Source of the DNA: an uncultured Bacteroides sp.
GTDB taxonomy: Bacteria > Bacteroidota > Bacteroidia > Bacteroidales > Bacteroidaceae
Direction of reading: 5' to 3'
Assembly (NCBI GenBank): GCA_949289345.1
Contig: CASENS010000069.1
Span: 1 to 33,799 of the forward strand
DNA: 33,799 nucleotides
Under the pieces are notes generated by a model. The model ran no database searches and was not told the DNA's origin. It saw nothing but the letters and a program-made list of their open reading frames with translations. This document shows, piece by piece, positions 1 to 9,900 of this stretch (the first letter of the stretch is position 1; every line of letters begins with the position of its first letter). The translations under genes and the position numbers were made by a program.

Positions 1-327
1 ATTATGTTAACATGGTTCCTGACAAAATCACTTTGGCTACCAGCCAATGGTAAATTCAAAGCTAATTAATTAACAAAACTCGGTTTAGGGCACTGAAAAG
101 TGCCCTTTCAAAGGGGGATGCCCTAAATTGAGTGCTTACAAGTAAGCATTCCAAGAAATGCACATTGTTTTCTAGGTGCAGAAAAAACATTCACTTCTAG
201 GCTGTTGATTTTTACGTAAAAATAAATAGGCAAGCAATCTGGTTTCCTTTACGATACCAGTCATTTTTCTATCCATATTTTCATCACTGTAAAAATAAAC
301 AAAAATAGATATTTCCCGGCAAACGAC

Positions 328-397
328 GTGTGGAAAAAGTGTGGAAAAAGTGAAGACAGACGCATTTCCACACTTTTTCCTCACTTTCCACACTTTT
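328..397. repeat. 11-bp tandem repeat facing inverted copies (GTGTGGAAA)
   Basis: Two tandem copies of GTGTGGAAAAA (328-338, 339-349) are followed in register by a degenerate unit starting GTGAAG at 350. Two inverted copies, TTTCCACAC, lie at 365-373 and 385-393. The stretch 332-347 is perfectly complementary to 365-380, giving a 16-bp stem with a 17-base loop. No T-run follows in a way that makes it an obvious terminator. The function is unknown. Confidence 0.75.
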
Positions 398-457
398 GTA
401 CTTGCAAACTTCACGCCTTCACAAAGCGTATAAACCTCTGTTAATGAACGGAATCTG

Positions 458-559
458 GTGAAACATCACTTTTTAACATGTGAAACATCCGTGAAAGCCT
501 CCTTCACCACATTTCATTGTGCGCCAGCGCTTTGTAAAGGAGGTGAAAGCGTGAAAGAT
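458..559 (+). repeat. GTGAAA iterated motif cluster
   Basis: GTGAAA occurs at 458, 480, 491, 543 and 551. The first two copies share ten bases (GTGAAACATC) and are exactly 22 bases apart; the third follows 11 bases later. The last two are 8 bases apart (GTGAAAGC, GTGAAAGAT). The even spacing suggests repeated protein-binding sites or a decayed tandem array. No gene is attached to it within the window. Confidence 0.6.
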
Positions 560-697
560 GTTTCGGAAAAACTTTATTAATTTCTGGTTTTAGATTTCAG
601 GTTTCATCCGTGGCTTTCTTTCTAAATCACATATTATACATCTAACATCTGAAGCCAAAACTCTGAATTCAAGAATCCGATTGTTTGTAAATAAAAA

Positions 698-785
698 AGC
701 ATACGGTCTTTTTACTGAAAGCATACAACCTTTTGAGGCAAAACTAACTATCCTTTGCCCCAAAACATACGGTGATTTTGTACAG
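698..785. repeat. 22-bp tandem array, four degenerate units
   Basis: Four units start at 698, 720, 742 and 764, exactly 22 bases apart. They begin AGCATAC, AGCATAC, AACTAAC and AACATAC, and each carries a T-rich block (TTTTT, TTTTG, TTTG, TTTTG) about 11-16 bases in. The array lies about 110 bases beyond the secDF terminator. A second 22-bp array with CTTTG cores lies beside the barrel gene at 31625-31690. Function unknown. Confidence 0.6.
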
Positions 786-893
786 AACACCCTATGGGTA
801 TCTATCACTTATACTTCTTGCTATTTCGCACTGTATCATCCCCTTCCCGGCATTGTCCCGTAGTTTTCTTCCTGATACGACATTTTCGGCAAC

Positions 894-930
894 AAAAAAA
901 CAGGCGCCCCGTTTGCACGGAAACGCCTGT
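894..930 (-). terminator. Intrinsic terminator of secDF
   Basis: Read on the minus strand, ACAGGCG (930-924) pairs with CGCCTGT (906-900). An inner CCGT/ACGG pair extends the hairpin, and a run of seven T follows directly (900-894). It starts 23 bases after the secDF stop codon. This is a textbook rho-independent terminator. Confidence 0.92.
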
Positions 931-952
931 CTCAAAATTCAGAATGATTGAC

Positions 953-3943
953 TTATTTCTTTGCCACAGCTTCTTCGGTTTCTGTACCATTCTTCTTCAA
1001 CAGCTTGTAAGCAATAGGAGAAGCGATGAATAGAGACGAGAATGTTCCGAAGACAACACCCAAAATCATAGCGAACGAGAAGCTGCGGATGCTCTCACCG
1101 CCAAGGATGAAGATTACCACCAACACAATCAACGTAGACGAACCGGTGAACAACGTACGGGTCAATGTAGAGTTCAAGGAGTCGTTGAACAGTTGGAACG
1201 TATTACGTTTTGGATAGAGGTGGAAGTACTCGCGCACACGGTCGAAGATAACCACCTTATCGTTGATAGAATAACCGATAGCCGTCAAGATGGCACCGAT
1301 AAAGGTCTGGTCAATCTCCATGGAGAACGGAAGGATGTTCCAGAACATGGAGTAAACGCCCAATATCAGAATGGTGTCGAATGTCAAGGCAGCGATAGAA
1401 CCTACACTATACGCAATGTTGCGGAAACGGAAGAGGATGTAGAGACCGATGCCCAACACGGCAAAGATAACGGCCCATACGGCTGCCACCTTCAAATCGT
1501 CGGCTATACTCGGACCTACCTTCTGTGAACTGATGATGCTGCCGCCTGTATGGTTGTCGCGGTCAATGAAAGTCTCCAAAGAGATGTTCTTCGTGAGCAA
1601 CGGTTTCAATACTTCATACAGTTTGGCTTCAATTTCAGAATCCACGTTATTGCCTTCTTCATTAATGCGGTAGTTGGTGCTGATACGAACCGTCTTACCG
1701 TCTGTTCCAATGGCAATAACCGTTACATTGGCATCATCAAACTGACCTTCCATCAATTCACGTACCTGCTCCGGCTCAACCGACTGCTCGAAACGCACCT
1801 GGTAGTTACGACCACCGGTAAAGTCGATACTCTGGCTCAAACCGCGAGTGAAGAGGAAGCCCACACAGATGAGGACGATAAACAATCCCGCAGAAAGCCA
1901 TGTCTTATTATATTTCATGAAGTTGTACTTCGTATCTTGCAGCACGCCCTTAGACAAACGGGTTTCGAAAGTCAGATTCAGCCACTTGCCCTTGTTCATG
2001 AAATGCTCGAATACCAGACGGGTCATGAACACAGCGGTGAAGAACGAGATAGCGATACCGATAATCAACGTCGTGGCAAATCCACGGATAGGACCTGTGC
2101 CGAAGTAGAACAGAATGACACCCGTAATGATTGAAGTAAAGTTGGAGTCGAAGATTGCGGAGAAGGCGTTAGAATAACCATCTTTCAAAGCATCTTTCAC
2201 TTTCTTACCCAAACGAAGTTCTTCCTTGGTGCGCTCGAAAATCAACACGTTGGCATCCACCGCCATACCCAACGACAATACCAGACCGGCGATACCAGAC
2301 ATCGTCAAAGCGGCCTGGAAAGAAGAAAGGATACCCAACGTAAAGAAGAAGTTGAGCAACAGGGCACCATTGGCAACCATACCGGCCGTAAAACCGTACA
2401 TAGAGCAAACGTACACCATCAACAGGATAAAGGCGACGATACACGAAATGATACCGGCCTCAATAGATTCCTGACCCAACGAAGGACCGACGATGTCTTC
2501 CTGTACGATGTGGGCGGGAGCAGGCATCTTACCAGATTTCAGCACATTGGCCAAGTCCTGAGCTTCTTCCGGAGTAAAATGACCGGTAATCTCCGAACGT
2601 CCGCCCGTAATTTCATTCTGTACGTTCGGTGCGGAATATACATAACCATCCAATACGATAGCAATGCTATTGCCAACGTTCTGCTTGGTCAACTGTGCCC
2701 AACGGCGCGAACCGTCAGTATTCATCGTCATGCTTACAGCCGGACGACCGAACTGGTCGAAGCTGTTGGTAGCATCCACAATCACATCACCCTCCAGCGG
2801 GGCACGGCCATTACGCTCGGTAGAACGGATACCGTACAATTCAAAAGTCTGTGCTTTCGGATCGAAAGCGGCAGCGGCAACGCCCCATTTCAGACGCAAA
2901 TCTTTGGGGAAGACAGCCTGCACTTCCGGCATAGCCAAGTATTTGTTGACTTCAGCCGTATCTTTATAGTTGACATAAGCTACGACCGGGCCTCCGTTCG
3001 GATTGACCTGCATCAAAGCGAACAACGGATGTTCTTTCTTATACTGGGCCAAATCCGCCTCTTGTGAAGCGCTTCCACCTTTCAAAGCAGCCGCCAAACT
3101 ATCTGCGGTACTTGTAGCGGGTTTCGGCTCCTCAGCTACAGGTGTTGCAGCCTTCGTGGTATCGGCATTCATAGCCAAAACGGTACGCAACTTGTTGTCG
3201 GCAGACTGTAAATAGGGAGCGACATCGCGAGAGTTGTAAGTTTCCCAGAATTCCAGGTTAGCGGATCCTTGGAGTAATTTTCTCACACGTTCAGGTTCCT
3301 TGATACCGGGAAGTTCCACCATGATACGGCCCATCTTGTCTTCCAGACTCTGGATATTAGGCTGAACCACGCCGAAGCGGTCGATACGGGTACGCAATAC
3401 GTTGTACGAGTTCTCAACAGCAGCTTTCACTTCCGAGCGCAGTACTGATTCCACTTGAGCGTCGGTCGATTTCTGGTTTACCTTGTCTTTCAGTTGCTGA
3501 GTGGCGAACAATTGAGCCAACGACCCTTCCGGAGCCAGGCGATGATACTCTCTGACAAACAAGGTAATAACGTCATCCTGACTGGTCTTTGCCTGTTGGG
3601 CAGCGTTTGCCAATGCCTTGTTAAAGGCTTCATCAGTCTTGTTATCGGCCAAAGCCTTGATAACATCCGGTACGGAGACTTCCAGGATAACGTTCATACC
3701 ACCCTTCAAGTCCAGACCCAAACTGATTTCCATCTCTCGACAATCTTTCAAGCTCCAGTTCCACAACCACACTTTCTCATTGGCCAGCGAATCCAAGTAG
3801 TCTTGCTCCAAATGCGGGTCTCCCTTCGCATATTCCTTCGCTTTATTCGTATAATGACGAGTCACAAAAGAAAACGAAAGATAGAACACGCAGACCAATG
3901 TAAGCAGAACTGCAAAAGCCTTTACAAATCCTTTGTTTTGCAT
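953..3943 (-). CDS. secDF: Fused protein translocase subunit SecDF
   Basis: SecDF is the accessory part of the Sec translocon in the inner membrane; it uses the proton gradient to help pull exported proteins across. The 996-residue product has the SecD and SecF halves in one chain, as usual in Bacteroidetes. An N-terminal membrane helix (about residues 7-27) is followed by the SecD signature GLDLKGG (76-82), a large periplasmic part, a first multi-helix membrane block, then the SecF signature IDFTGGRNY near residue 700 and a second membrane block ending close to the C terminus. It appears to be a single-gene transcript, with a -7 box at 4003-4010 and a terminator at 894-930. No sign of damage. 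Confidence 0.98.
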   Translation of the reverse strand: MQNKGFVKAFAVLLTLVCVFYLSFSFVTRHYTNKAKEYAKGDPHLEQDYLDSLANEKVWLWNWSLKDCREMEISLGLDLKGGMNVILEVSVPDVIKALADNKTDEAFNKALANAAQQAKTSQDDVITLFVREYHRLAPEGSLAQLFATQQLKDKVNQKSTDAQVESVLRSEVKAAVENSYNVLRTRIDRFGVVQPNIQSLEDKMGRIMVELPGIKEPERVRKLLQGSANLEFWETYNSRDVAPYLQSADNKLRTVLAMNADTTKAATPVAEEPKPATSTADSLAAALKGGSASQEADLAQYKKEHPLFALMQVNPNGGPVVAYVNYKDTAEVNKYLAMPEVQAVFPKDLRLKWGVAAAAFDPKAQTFELYGIRSTERNGRAPLEGDVIVDATNSFDQFGRPAVSMTMNTDGSRRWAQLTKQNVGNSIAIVLDGYVYSAPNVQNEITGGRSEITGHFTPEEAQDLANVLKSGKMPAPAHIVQEDIVGPSLGQESIEAGIISCIVAFILLMVYVCSMYGFTAGMVANGALLLNFFFTLGILSSFQAALTMSGIAGLVLSLGMAVDANVLIFERTKEELRLGKKVKDALKDGYSNAFSAIFDSNFTSIITGVILFYFGTGPIRGFATTLIIGIAISFFTAVFMTRLVFEHFMNKGKWLNLTFETRLSKGVLQDTKYNFMKYNKTWLSAGLFIVLICVGFLFTRGLSQSIDFTGGRNYQVRFEQSVEPEQVRELMEGQFDDANVTVIAIGTDGKTVRISTNYRINEEGNNVDSEIEAKLYEVLKPLLTKNISLETFIDRDNHTGGSIISSQKVGPSIADDLKVAAVWAVIFAVLGIGLYILFRFRNIAYSVGSIAALTFDTILILGVYSMFWNILPFSMEIDQTFIGAILTAIGYSINDKVVIFDRVREYFHLYPKRNTFQLFNDSLNSTLTRTLFTGSSTLIVLVVIFILGGESIRSFSFAMILGVVFGTFSSLFIASPIAYKLLKKNGTETEEAVAKK

Positions 3944-4002
3944 GTTACTTTTAGTTTATTATGATTACTTTATTAATTAATTTCTACACTTTTACAAGGC
4001 TG

Positions 4003-4010
4003 CAAATATA
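4003..4010 (-). promoter_or_regulatory. secDF -7 promoter box (TATATTTG)
   Basis: On the minus strand this is TATATTTG, a perfect match to the Bacteroides -7 consensus TAnnTTTG, 59 bases upstream of the secDF start codon. No TTTG lies at the usual -33 distance; the nearest is about 27 bases away. Confidence 0.6.
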
Positions 4011-4077
4011 GTTCTTTTTTCACAATATATTACCTCTCAAAGCCTTTTTTTTACTCACCGCGCCAAGGCTTGGCACC

Positions 4078-5178
4078 CTATCGGGCTACCGGAGCCACAT
4101 AACACCAAATAGGATAGTGGTCGGAATCTTGAATGTTACGGTCCACTGTGCAATGGTAAGTCCTCAAATTCTTGCTGACCAGAATATGGTCTATCCGGAA
4201 ATAAAACCGATTCCGGTTATAGGATATACCCAACCCTTGGCCCGATTGGGTAAAAGCATCGCTCATGCCATGCCCGATGACACGCCTTGCGTACGAGATG
4301 GGAGTGTCATTGAAATCACCGCATACGATGACTTTGGAATGGGACGAAGCGCGTATGGCATCGGCCACAGCATCGGCCTGCGGTCCACGGATAGCCGAAG
4401 CTTCAGCCAATTTGCCCAACAGCAGGCGGGCACCTGTTTTCACCTTTTCCTTTTCAGGGTCGGCAAGCATGCCCGTATACACCCGCTTGTCCTCTTCGGT
4501 CAGCTTGTTGGACTCCAGATGATTGTTGATAAGCGTCAAAGTATCCGTCCCCACCTTCAGCTCATACACCACCGAACCGTTGCAATTGCTCTTATAAGCC
4601 AGTTTACGGGCCGAGAGAATGGGATACTTTGAGTAACAGGCTATATTGTTGGCACTGTAAGAGGCATCGCCCAACCTATCTACCCGGCGATAAGGATAAT
4701 CGCGCAGCGCCTTGTCTATCTCCGTCCGCGTGAGGTTGGGAGCAGAATGGGTCATAAATTCCTGCAGACACAAGACATCCGCGCCACAATTCTGCAGGTA
4801 AGACAAGATACCGTTCTCCCCGTCTTTTTTACGCCCTCCATCAAAGCCCATCACGTTATAAGAAAGGATTTTCAAACTGTGTTCGGGCACCTCGTCGGCA
4901 TGAAAATTGAAAGGGATATACGTCCGGATGGAAGCGCCGCAAAGCAGGAAGCCAGCCAAAGGCAACAACGCTACCTTATATTGGCGGACAATGAGCCAAA
5001 GTAACATGAAACAGACATTTATCAGCAGGAAGACAGGAAACGCCAACCCCATGCACGACCGCAAAGGATGCGACACAGGGTCAGCGTAAGGGCTATATGC
5101 GGCAGCTATCAGAAACAGGACGAACAAGCCGTTGACGGCCCCTCCTATCAATACCACAAATTGTCTGATAAACTTCAT
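4078..5178 (-). CDS. Membrane-anchored endonuclease/exonuclease/phosphatase family protein
   Basis: The 366-residue protein starts with about three hydrophobic helices (roughly residues 8-28, 42-64 and 68-85), followed by a complete EEP-fold domain from about residue 100. The family's metal and catalytic motifs are present: LSYNVMGFD (N108), CLQEF (E140), NNHLES (N218, H220), CGDFND (D288, N290), FRIDHI (D330, H331) and SDHYP (D353, H354). The fold covers nucleases, sphingomyelinase-like phosphodiesterases and phosphoinositide phosphatases, so the substrate cannot be read from sequence. The helices place the domain at the inner membrane, with the side not determined. It follows the 296-residue rhomboid after 9 bases and is probably the last gene of that operon. 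Confidence 0.93.
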   Translation of the reverse strand: MKFIRQFVVLIGGAVNGLFVLFLIAAAYSPYADPVSHPLRSCMGLAFPVFLLINVCFMLLWLIVRQYKVALLPLAGFLLCGASIRTYIPFNFHADEVPEHSLKILSYNVMGFDGGRKKDGENGILSYLQNCGADVLCLQEFMTHSAPNLTRTEIDKALRDYPYRRVDRLGDASYSANNIACYSKYPILSARKLAYKSNCNGSVVYELKVGTDTLTLINNHLESNKLTEEDKRVYTGMLADPEKEKVKTGARLLLGKLAEASAIRGPQADAVADAIRASSHSKVIVCGDFNDTPISYARRVIGHGMSDAFTQSGQGLGISYNRNRFYFRIDHILVSKNLRTYHCTVDRNIQDSDHYPIWCYVAPVAR

Positions 5179-5187
5179 GAGACAGGT

Positions 5188-6078
5188 TTATCGTTTGCTG
5201 GCGTCAAACAAGGTTTTCTTTTCATCGCCGGTCAGACTTTCATATCCCGACTTCTTCAACTTGTCGAGTATCCGGTCAATTTCATCCGACTGGCTTTTCT
5301 TACGGGCATTGTAATCATAATCCTTCTGACGGTCGGCACCGTAATGCACTTTCATTTTAGGTTTCCGGACACGGCGAGAGAAAGGCAAGGCCAAAGCGTC
5401 GCAAAGGCGGTTGATAAGTTTCGTAATGTCCACGCCTTTGCTTAAGGCTGAGGCGAACCACAACCCTGCCAACGCTCCGCCCAAATGGGCGATATGCCCT
5501 CCCCCATTCTCCGAAGTGATAAAGAGCAGGTCCGCCCCGATGGCCACCAACGCCAAATACTTCAACTTTACGGTACCGAACAGGAAAAGCCCCACCCGAT
5601 AGTTGGGTTCCCGGTAAGCTGTGGCGGCCACAATGGCCAACACTGATGCCGAAGCGCCCAGCAGGAGCGAATGTTCCACCATCCCCTGGAAATAAGGGAA
5701 CACATTGTAGGCCAGCATGTAAAGCAAGCCTCCGCAAATACCCCCCATGATGTAAAGTCCCCGCAAGTGCTTGGCCGAAAAGAAATGCAGGAACAACGTG
5801 CCGAACCAATAAAGCCAAAGCATATTAAAGAGAATATGCAAGAAGCCCGCATGGAGAAACATGTACGTCACGATGGACCACGGCTGCACCAAGAACCGCA
5901 TGAAAGATGCCGGAAGTTCCAGCCAGGACAGCCACCCACCCATGCTTTGGTTGAAGAGCATCAGCAGCACCTCCACCAGCCAGATTATCACGAACACCGC
6001 GATATTGACATAAATCAGTTGCATGCAAAGATTGCCGCGGCGGAATTTATCTTTCAGTTCAGTTATAATAGAAGCCAT
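5188..6078 (-). CDS. Rhomboid family intramembrane serine protease (second of tandem pair)
   Basis: Rhomboids cut substrate proteins within or next to a transmembrane segment. This 296-residue protein has about six membrane helices between residues 20 and 212 and the catalytic pair: serine in GASAS (S143) and histidine in AHLGGALAG (H198). The HAGFLHILFNM stretch (about residues 76-86) is the conserved rhomboid helix-2 region. A charged, Lys/Arg-rich tail of about 80 residues follows the membrane part, absent from the neighbouring rhomboid, and probably lies in the cytoplasm. The start overlaps the end of the upstream rhomboid gene by 20 bases, so translation is likely coupled. Substrates are unknown. 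Confidence 0.95.
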   Translation of the reverse strand: MASIITELKDKFRRGNLCMQLIYVNIAVFVIIWLVEVLLMLFNQSMGGWLSWLELPASFMRFLVQPWSIVTYMFLHAGFLHILFNMLWLYWFGTLFLHFFSAKHLRGLYIMGGICGGLLYMLAYNVFPYFQGMVEHSLLLGASASVLAIVAATAYREPNYRVGLFLFGTVKLKYLALVAIGADLLFITSENGGGHIAHLGGALAGLWFASALSKGVDITKLINRLCDALALPFSRRVRKPKMKVHYGADRQKDYDYNARKKSQSDEIDRILDKLKKSGYESLTGDEKKTLFDASKR

Positions 6079-6793
6079 TTCCTCTGTTTTTATTACGCCA
6101 ATATAGAATAAGGAAGAAACCGAATATCATACCGCCCAAGTGCGCAAAGTGAGCCACGTTATCGCCCGCATTGTTGGCAAAGCCCGAATAAAGTTCGATA
6201 AGCGCATAACCAATGACGAAATATTTCGCCTTGATGGGCATAGGCAACGGGAAAATAAACATGGGCTGGTTAGGAAACAACATGCCGAAGCCAAGCAGGA
6301 TGGCGTACACGGCGCCCGAAGCGCCCACCGTCTGCCCGTTCAGCACCAAGTTCAAGCTACCCATGGCAGGGTCTACGAAATTCATGTTCGAACGCAATGC
6401 CTGCGCTCCCTGGTCGTACACAGCCTGAATTGCCTCAGGACTCATGCCCGACTCAATGCTGAAATAACGCACCCCCATCACGACCTCCTGTATCAAGCCG
6501 GCACCGATGCCACACACCAAATAATAGAAGAGGAAACGTTTAGGCCCCCACACCTGTTCCAGAATGCGGCCAAACATCCATACGGCAAACATGTTGAAGA
6601 AGATGTGCGTGAACCCGGCATGCATAAACATGTAAGTCACCAGTTGGGCAACGTTGAAACGCTCCGATAAGAAGAAATGAAGTCCCAGATAATCGGCCAA
6701 GTCTATGTGATAACTTTCGGCCACCATCGTGCCGAGAAACATCAGCACATTTATTATCAGCAAATTCTTAGTAACAGTCGGTATACTATTCAT
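6059..6793 (-). CDS. Rhomboid family intramembrane serine protease (first of tandem pair)
   Basis: This 244-residue protein has the rhomboid core with little else: membrane helices through most of its length, the HAGFTHIFFNM helix-2 motif (about 58-68), catalytic serine in VGASGAVYA (S159), and histidine in HFAHLGG (H218). A loop of about 45 residues (roughly 107-152) between helices 3 and 4 is longer than in its partner. It is the promoter-proximal gene of a three-gene operon, with a perfect -7 box 29 bases upstream. The two rhomboids differ clearly in sequence, so this is not a recent duplication. Both look catalytically intact. Confidence 0.96.
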   Translation of the reverse strand: MNSIPTVTKNLLIINVLMFLGTMVAESYHIDLADYLGLHFFLSERFNVAQLVTYMFMHAGFTHIFFNMFAVWMFGRILEQVWGPKRFLFYYLVCGIGAGLIQEVVMGVRYFSIESGMSPEAIQAVYDQGAQALRSNMNFVDPAMGSLNLVLNGQTVGASGAVYAILLGFGMLFPNQPMFIFPLPMPIKAKYFVIGYALIELYSGFANNAGDNVAHFAHLGGMIFGFFLILYWRNKNRGNGFYYN

Positions 6794-6821
6794 TTAAATT
6801 AATATATTCGTTCATTGGGCG

Positions 6822-6829
6822 CAAAGATA
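6822..6829 (-). promoter_or_regulatory. Rhomboid operon -7 promoter box (TATCTTTG)
   Basis: The minus strand reads TATCTTTG, a perfect TAnnTTTG match, 28 bases before the start codon at 6793. No clear -33 TTTG is visible. Confidence 0.65.
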
Positions 6830-6901
6830 GAAGAAAAAAGCGACATACAGAACTACTCATCTCAAGGAATTTCCCTCAGCAATCTGTTAAATTTCAAATA
6901 A

Positions 6902-9900
6902 TCACATATCTATATCGTCAATTGAGTTTTTTTGTTGATGCCGGTTCCGATATTCTTTTGGGGTCTGCTCGTAACGTTTGGCAAACTCCTGATAAAAATG
7001 CGAGCGATTGTTAAACCCCGTCTGATACATTATTTCCTGAATGCTAAGCGTTGTTGTAGTCAGCAGTTTTGTCGCATATGACAAACGTTGGTCTTTGATG
7101 AAATCCTTGGGAGTAGGGAAATCAATCTCTTTAAACTTACGATAAAGGCTACGGCTACTTGTCTGCATGGCTTGCGCCAATTCTTCAACCCCAAATCCCG
7201 AATCATCAATATGCGCATTGATTATTTCTGCCGCTTTCTCTACCAATAGTTTGTCCTCGTTAGCCAAGACCTTTCCTTTGCAATAATCAAAAGCGCTCGC
7301 TGAAGAATTGTAGTATAGTTTCAGTTCTTCGTGTTTCTTGAGCAGCCGGTGGATAACACTTTTCAGATAAGTAGGACTGAAAGGTTTGGGAATATATGCG
7401 TCAGCCCCGGAGTCAATACCTACAACCTTATCATCGGTCGTATTTTTAGCAGAGAGTATGACAAGCGGGACGTGCATGGTATGTTTGTCACTTTTCAGCC
7501 GTTTAATTAAAGTGATACCATCTATTTTAGGCATCATGATGTCCGTTATAATAAGATCCGGGAGATTTTGTTTCAGCATCCGAAGCCCCTCTTCCCCATT
7601 TTCCGCGGTAAATACAGAGAATTCTTCAACGAGCGTATCTTTAAGCATCCACAACAGCTCCTTATTGTCATCAATGATAAGAATTCTTTTTCCAACGCAT
7701 TTATCGGACTCCGACGCTATAAGGCTTGTCGAAACAGATGTTGAAACCAAAGAGGATGACACCGGTGCTGGGTTGTTTTGAAGGGCAGGTTCACAATGTC
7801 CGCTCACTTCAAGATTAGGCAGGGAAACAATAAACTGAGCATATTGATTGACTACGCTTTCCACCCGAATAGTTCCTCGCAATAATTCCACCAGACTTTG
7901 AACAATAGCCAATCCTAATCCATTACGCGATGAAAGGCCTTTGACACTGTTTTCCTTAATATTATCGAGCACACCGTAGCGGCTGAAAATGAGCGGAATA
8001 TTTTCCTGGCTGATGCCTTTTCCGGTATTATAAACATGAATAAGCAAACGGTCGTCATGCACACATATACTGATGCGTATGGTTCCTCCTATAGGCGTAT
8101 ATTTGAAAGCGTTGGAAATAAGATTTACCAATATCTTTGTCACCCCATTCTTATCGCTGTTCCAAATCAACCCCTGCTCTATATCCGTATTAAGAATGAT
8201 ATGATTTCGTTCGGCAAGTTCCTCAAAGTTCGCGATAAGCTGTTTTGACAAGTCCGTGATGTTCAGTTTCTGTATATAACAGGCCTTATGTCCGGTTTCC
8301 ATACGCCGGAAGTCAATAATTTCTTGTATCAGGCTATTGAGCCGCTCGGTATTCGATTTTATAATTTGGACATATTTTCTAATGAAAGAATCGCAGTGAT
8401 TGTACTGCAGCAGCCTTTCACACGGGCCATAGATAAGAGCAAGGGGAGTGCAGAACTCATGAGTGATATTAGTAAAAAAGCGCAACTTACTCTCATACAT
8501 TTCCTCTTTATATTTCTCATCCAGTTTCCGAGTAATGGAAATTCTTTTGAGCTCATATTTATGACGTATATAATAAATGATATAAAACACGCCCCCGGCG
8601 ACCAAGAAAATATAAATAGCGCAAGCCAAATGACTAAGATACCAAGGCGGACGAACTGTAATGCGAATACTTTTTATAGGAGCATTGTCATACATGTTCC
8701 CATCACGGTAACGCACTTGCAACGTGTAATCGCCCGGAGGGATATTGGTAAATTGAGCCTGATTGGAATATGTATCTATCCATACATTACTGAATCCTTC
8801 CAATTTATAAGAATAGCTATTGTTTTCTCCATTGATAAAATCAGTCGCGACAAATGAAACGGCAAAGAAATTTTGGTCATGGTCAAGCACAATGGAAGGT
8901 TCGCCCGCATCATTATCGAAATCGCTTATGCTATAATCCTTATTAAAGATACGCAAGCTCGTAAAATAGACTTGAGGAGTAAAATTACCTTGCCGGTATT
9001 CTTCATTTTCTATCCAAACAATTCCGTCCACACCTCCAAAGAAACAACGACCGCATATCTTATCCTGGTAATAAGCGTTATCACAGAACTCTATTGTTTT
9101 AAGCCCTGTATGTTGGTTAAAATAACGGGATGTCGCGTCTTTCGTGTCAAACAGTATCAATCCGTTATTGGTACTCATCCATAGTTTTTCTTTTTTCTCA
9201 AAAGCGATGCCGTGTATCGTATTATTCGGCAACCCTTCATGCTCATTAAAATTCGTGTAATCATATTGACAAGTGTCCGGATCTCTCTTCAAGCGAGTCA
9301 GTCCATAGCTACTCCCCACCCATATATTGTCACTTTGATCTCGAAGTATGCAAAGTATGTCATTCATTGGAGCCACGTTGTATCTATCAAAAGAAAAAAC
9401 CTGGTGTGTCTCCGTTTGTGTATTAAGTCGGATCAAACCGCTTCCTCTCATCCCCACCCATAATATAGAATCACTTTCCGCCTCAATGGCATAAATCTGA
9501 TTATATTGTTGCCGGTTAGGAATGCGGAAATAGATAGGACGTATGCTTTTGGCCTCCATTTTTCCCGCTTTATAAATGAAATGAATACGCAATAGCACAC
9601 TTCCGGACCCGACCCATAATAAAGAATCGCATGTTTCAGCTATAGCATGCACTTTCGCAATATCCGATAAGGTATGATTAACAAGCTGATGTATGCGATT
9701 ATCCGCATACGAGTAGTAATTCAGCTCCGGTCCATCGGTACCAATCCACAAAAGCGGGTAATACCGACTGGGCACAAGTGCGAACACCGCATTATTGTTC
9801 AAGCCGTCTTGAGTCGTAAAATGTTCCGTATTGGATAGATCATAGCTCTGCGCCGTATCATAATTACTAATCCGTATGATACCATTGTCTTTCGTACCAA

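Larger units (their letters stand above)
1..893. other. Left intergenic region, no convincing gene
   Basis: No reading frame here looks like a real protein; the short open frames lie across repeats. What can be seen is a small hairpin at 33-47 (TTGGCT, three bases, AGCCAA), a hairpin at about 87-104 (GGGCACT, GAAA loop, AGTGCCC), a short inverted repeat near 133-150, and three sets of short-period repeats listed separately. The segment lies downstream of secDF, and what lies to its left is outside the window. Confidence 0.6.

Noticed and set aside
172-414. 80-codon minus-strand frame at the left edge
   Set aside because: It is built largely from the GTGTGGAAA repeat and its inverted copies, has no promoter box and no recognisable domain. 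Kept as a repeat region.
698-785. Possible CRISPR array because of regular repeats
   Set aside because: The units are contiguous with no spacers, only 22 bases long and degenerate, and no cas genes are in the window.
590-1033. Short plus- and minus-strand frames in the secDF downstream region
   Set aside because: They run across the 22-bp array and the secDF terminator and show no coding character.
1550-2134. 194-codon plus-strand frame inside secDF
   Set aside because: Antisense shadow of a clear secDF coding sequence; composition is unlike a real protein and no promoter box precedes it.
4062-4074. GCCAA-GGC-TTGGC hairpin after the EEP-family gene as a terminator
   Set aside because: The stem is very short and on the minus strand it is followed by a run of A, not T.
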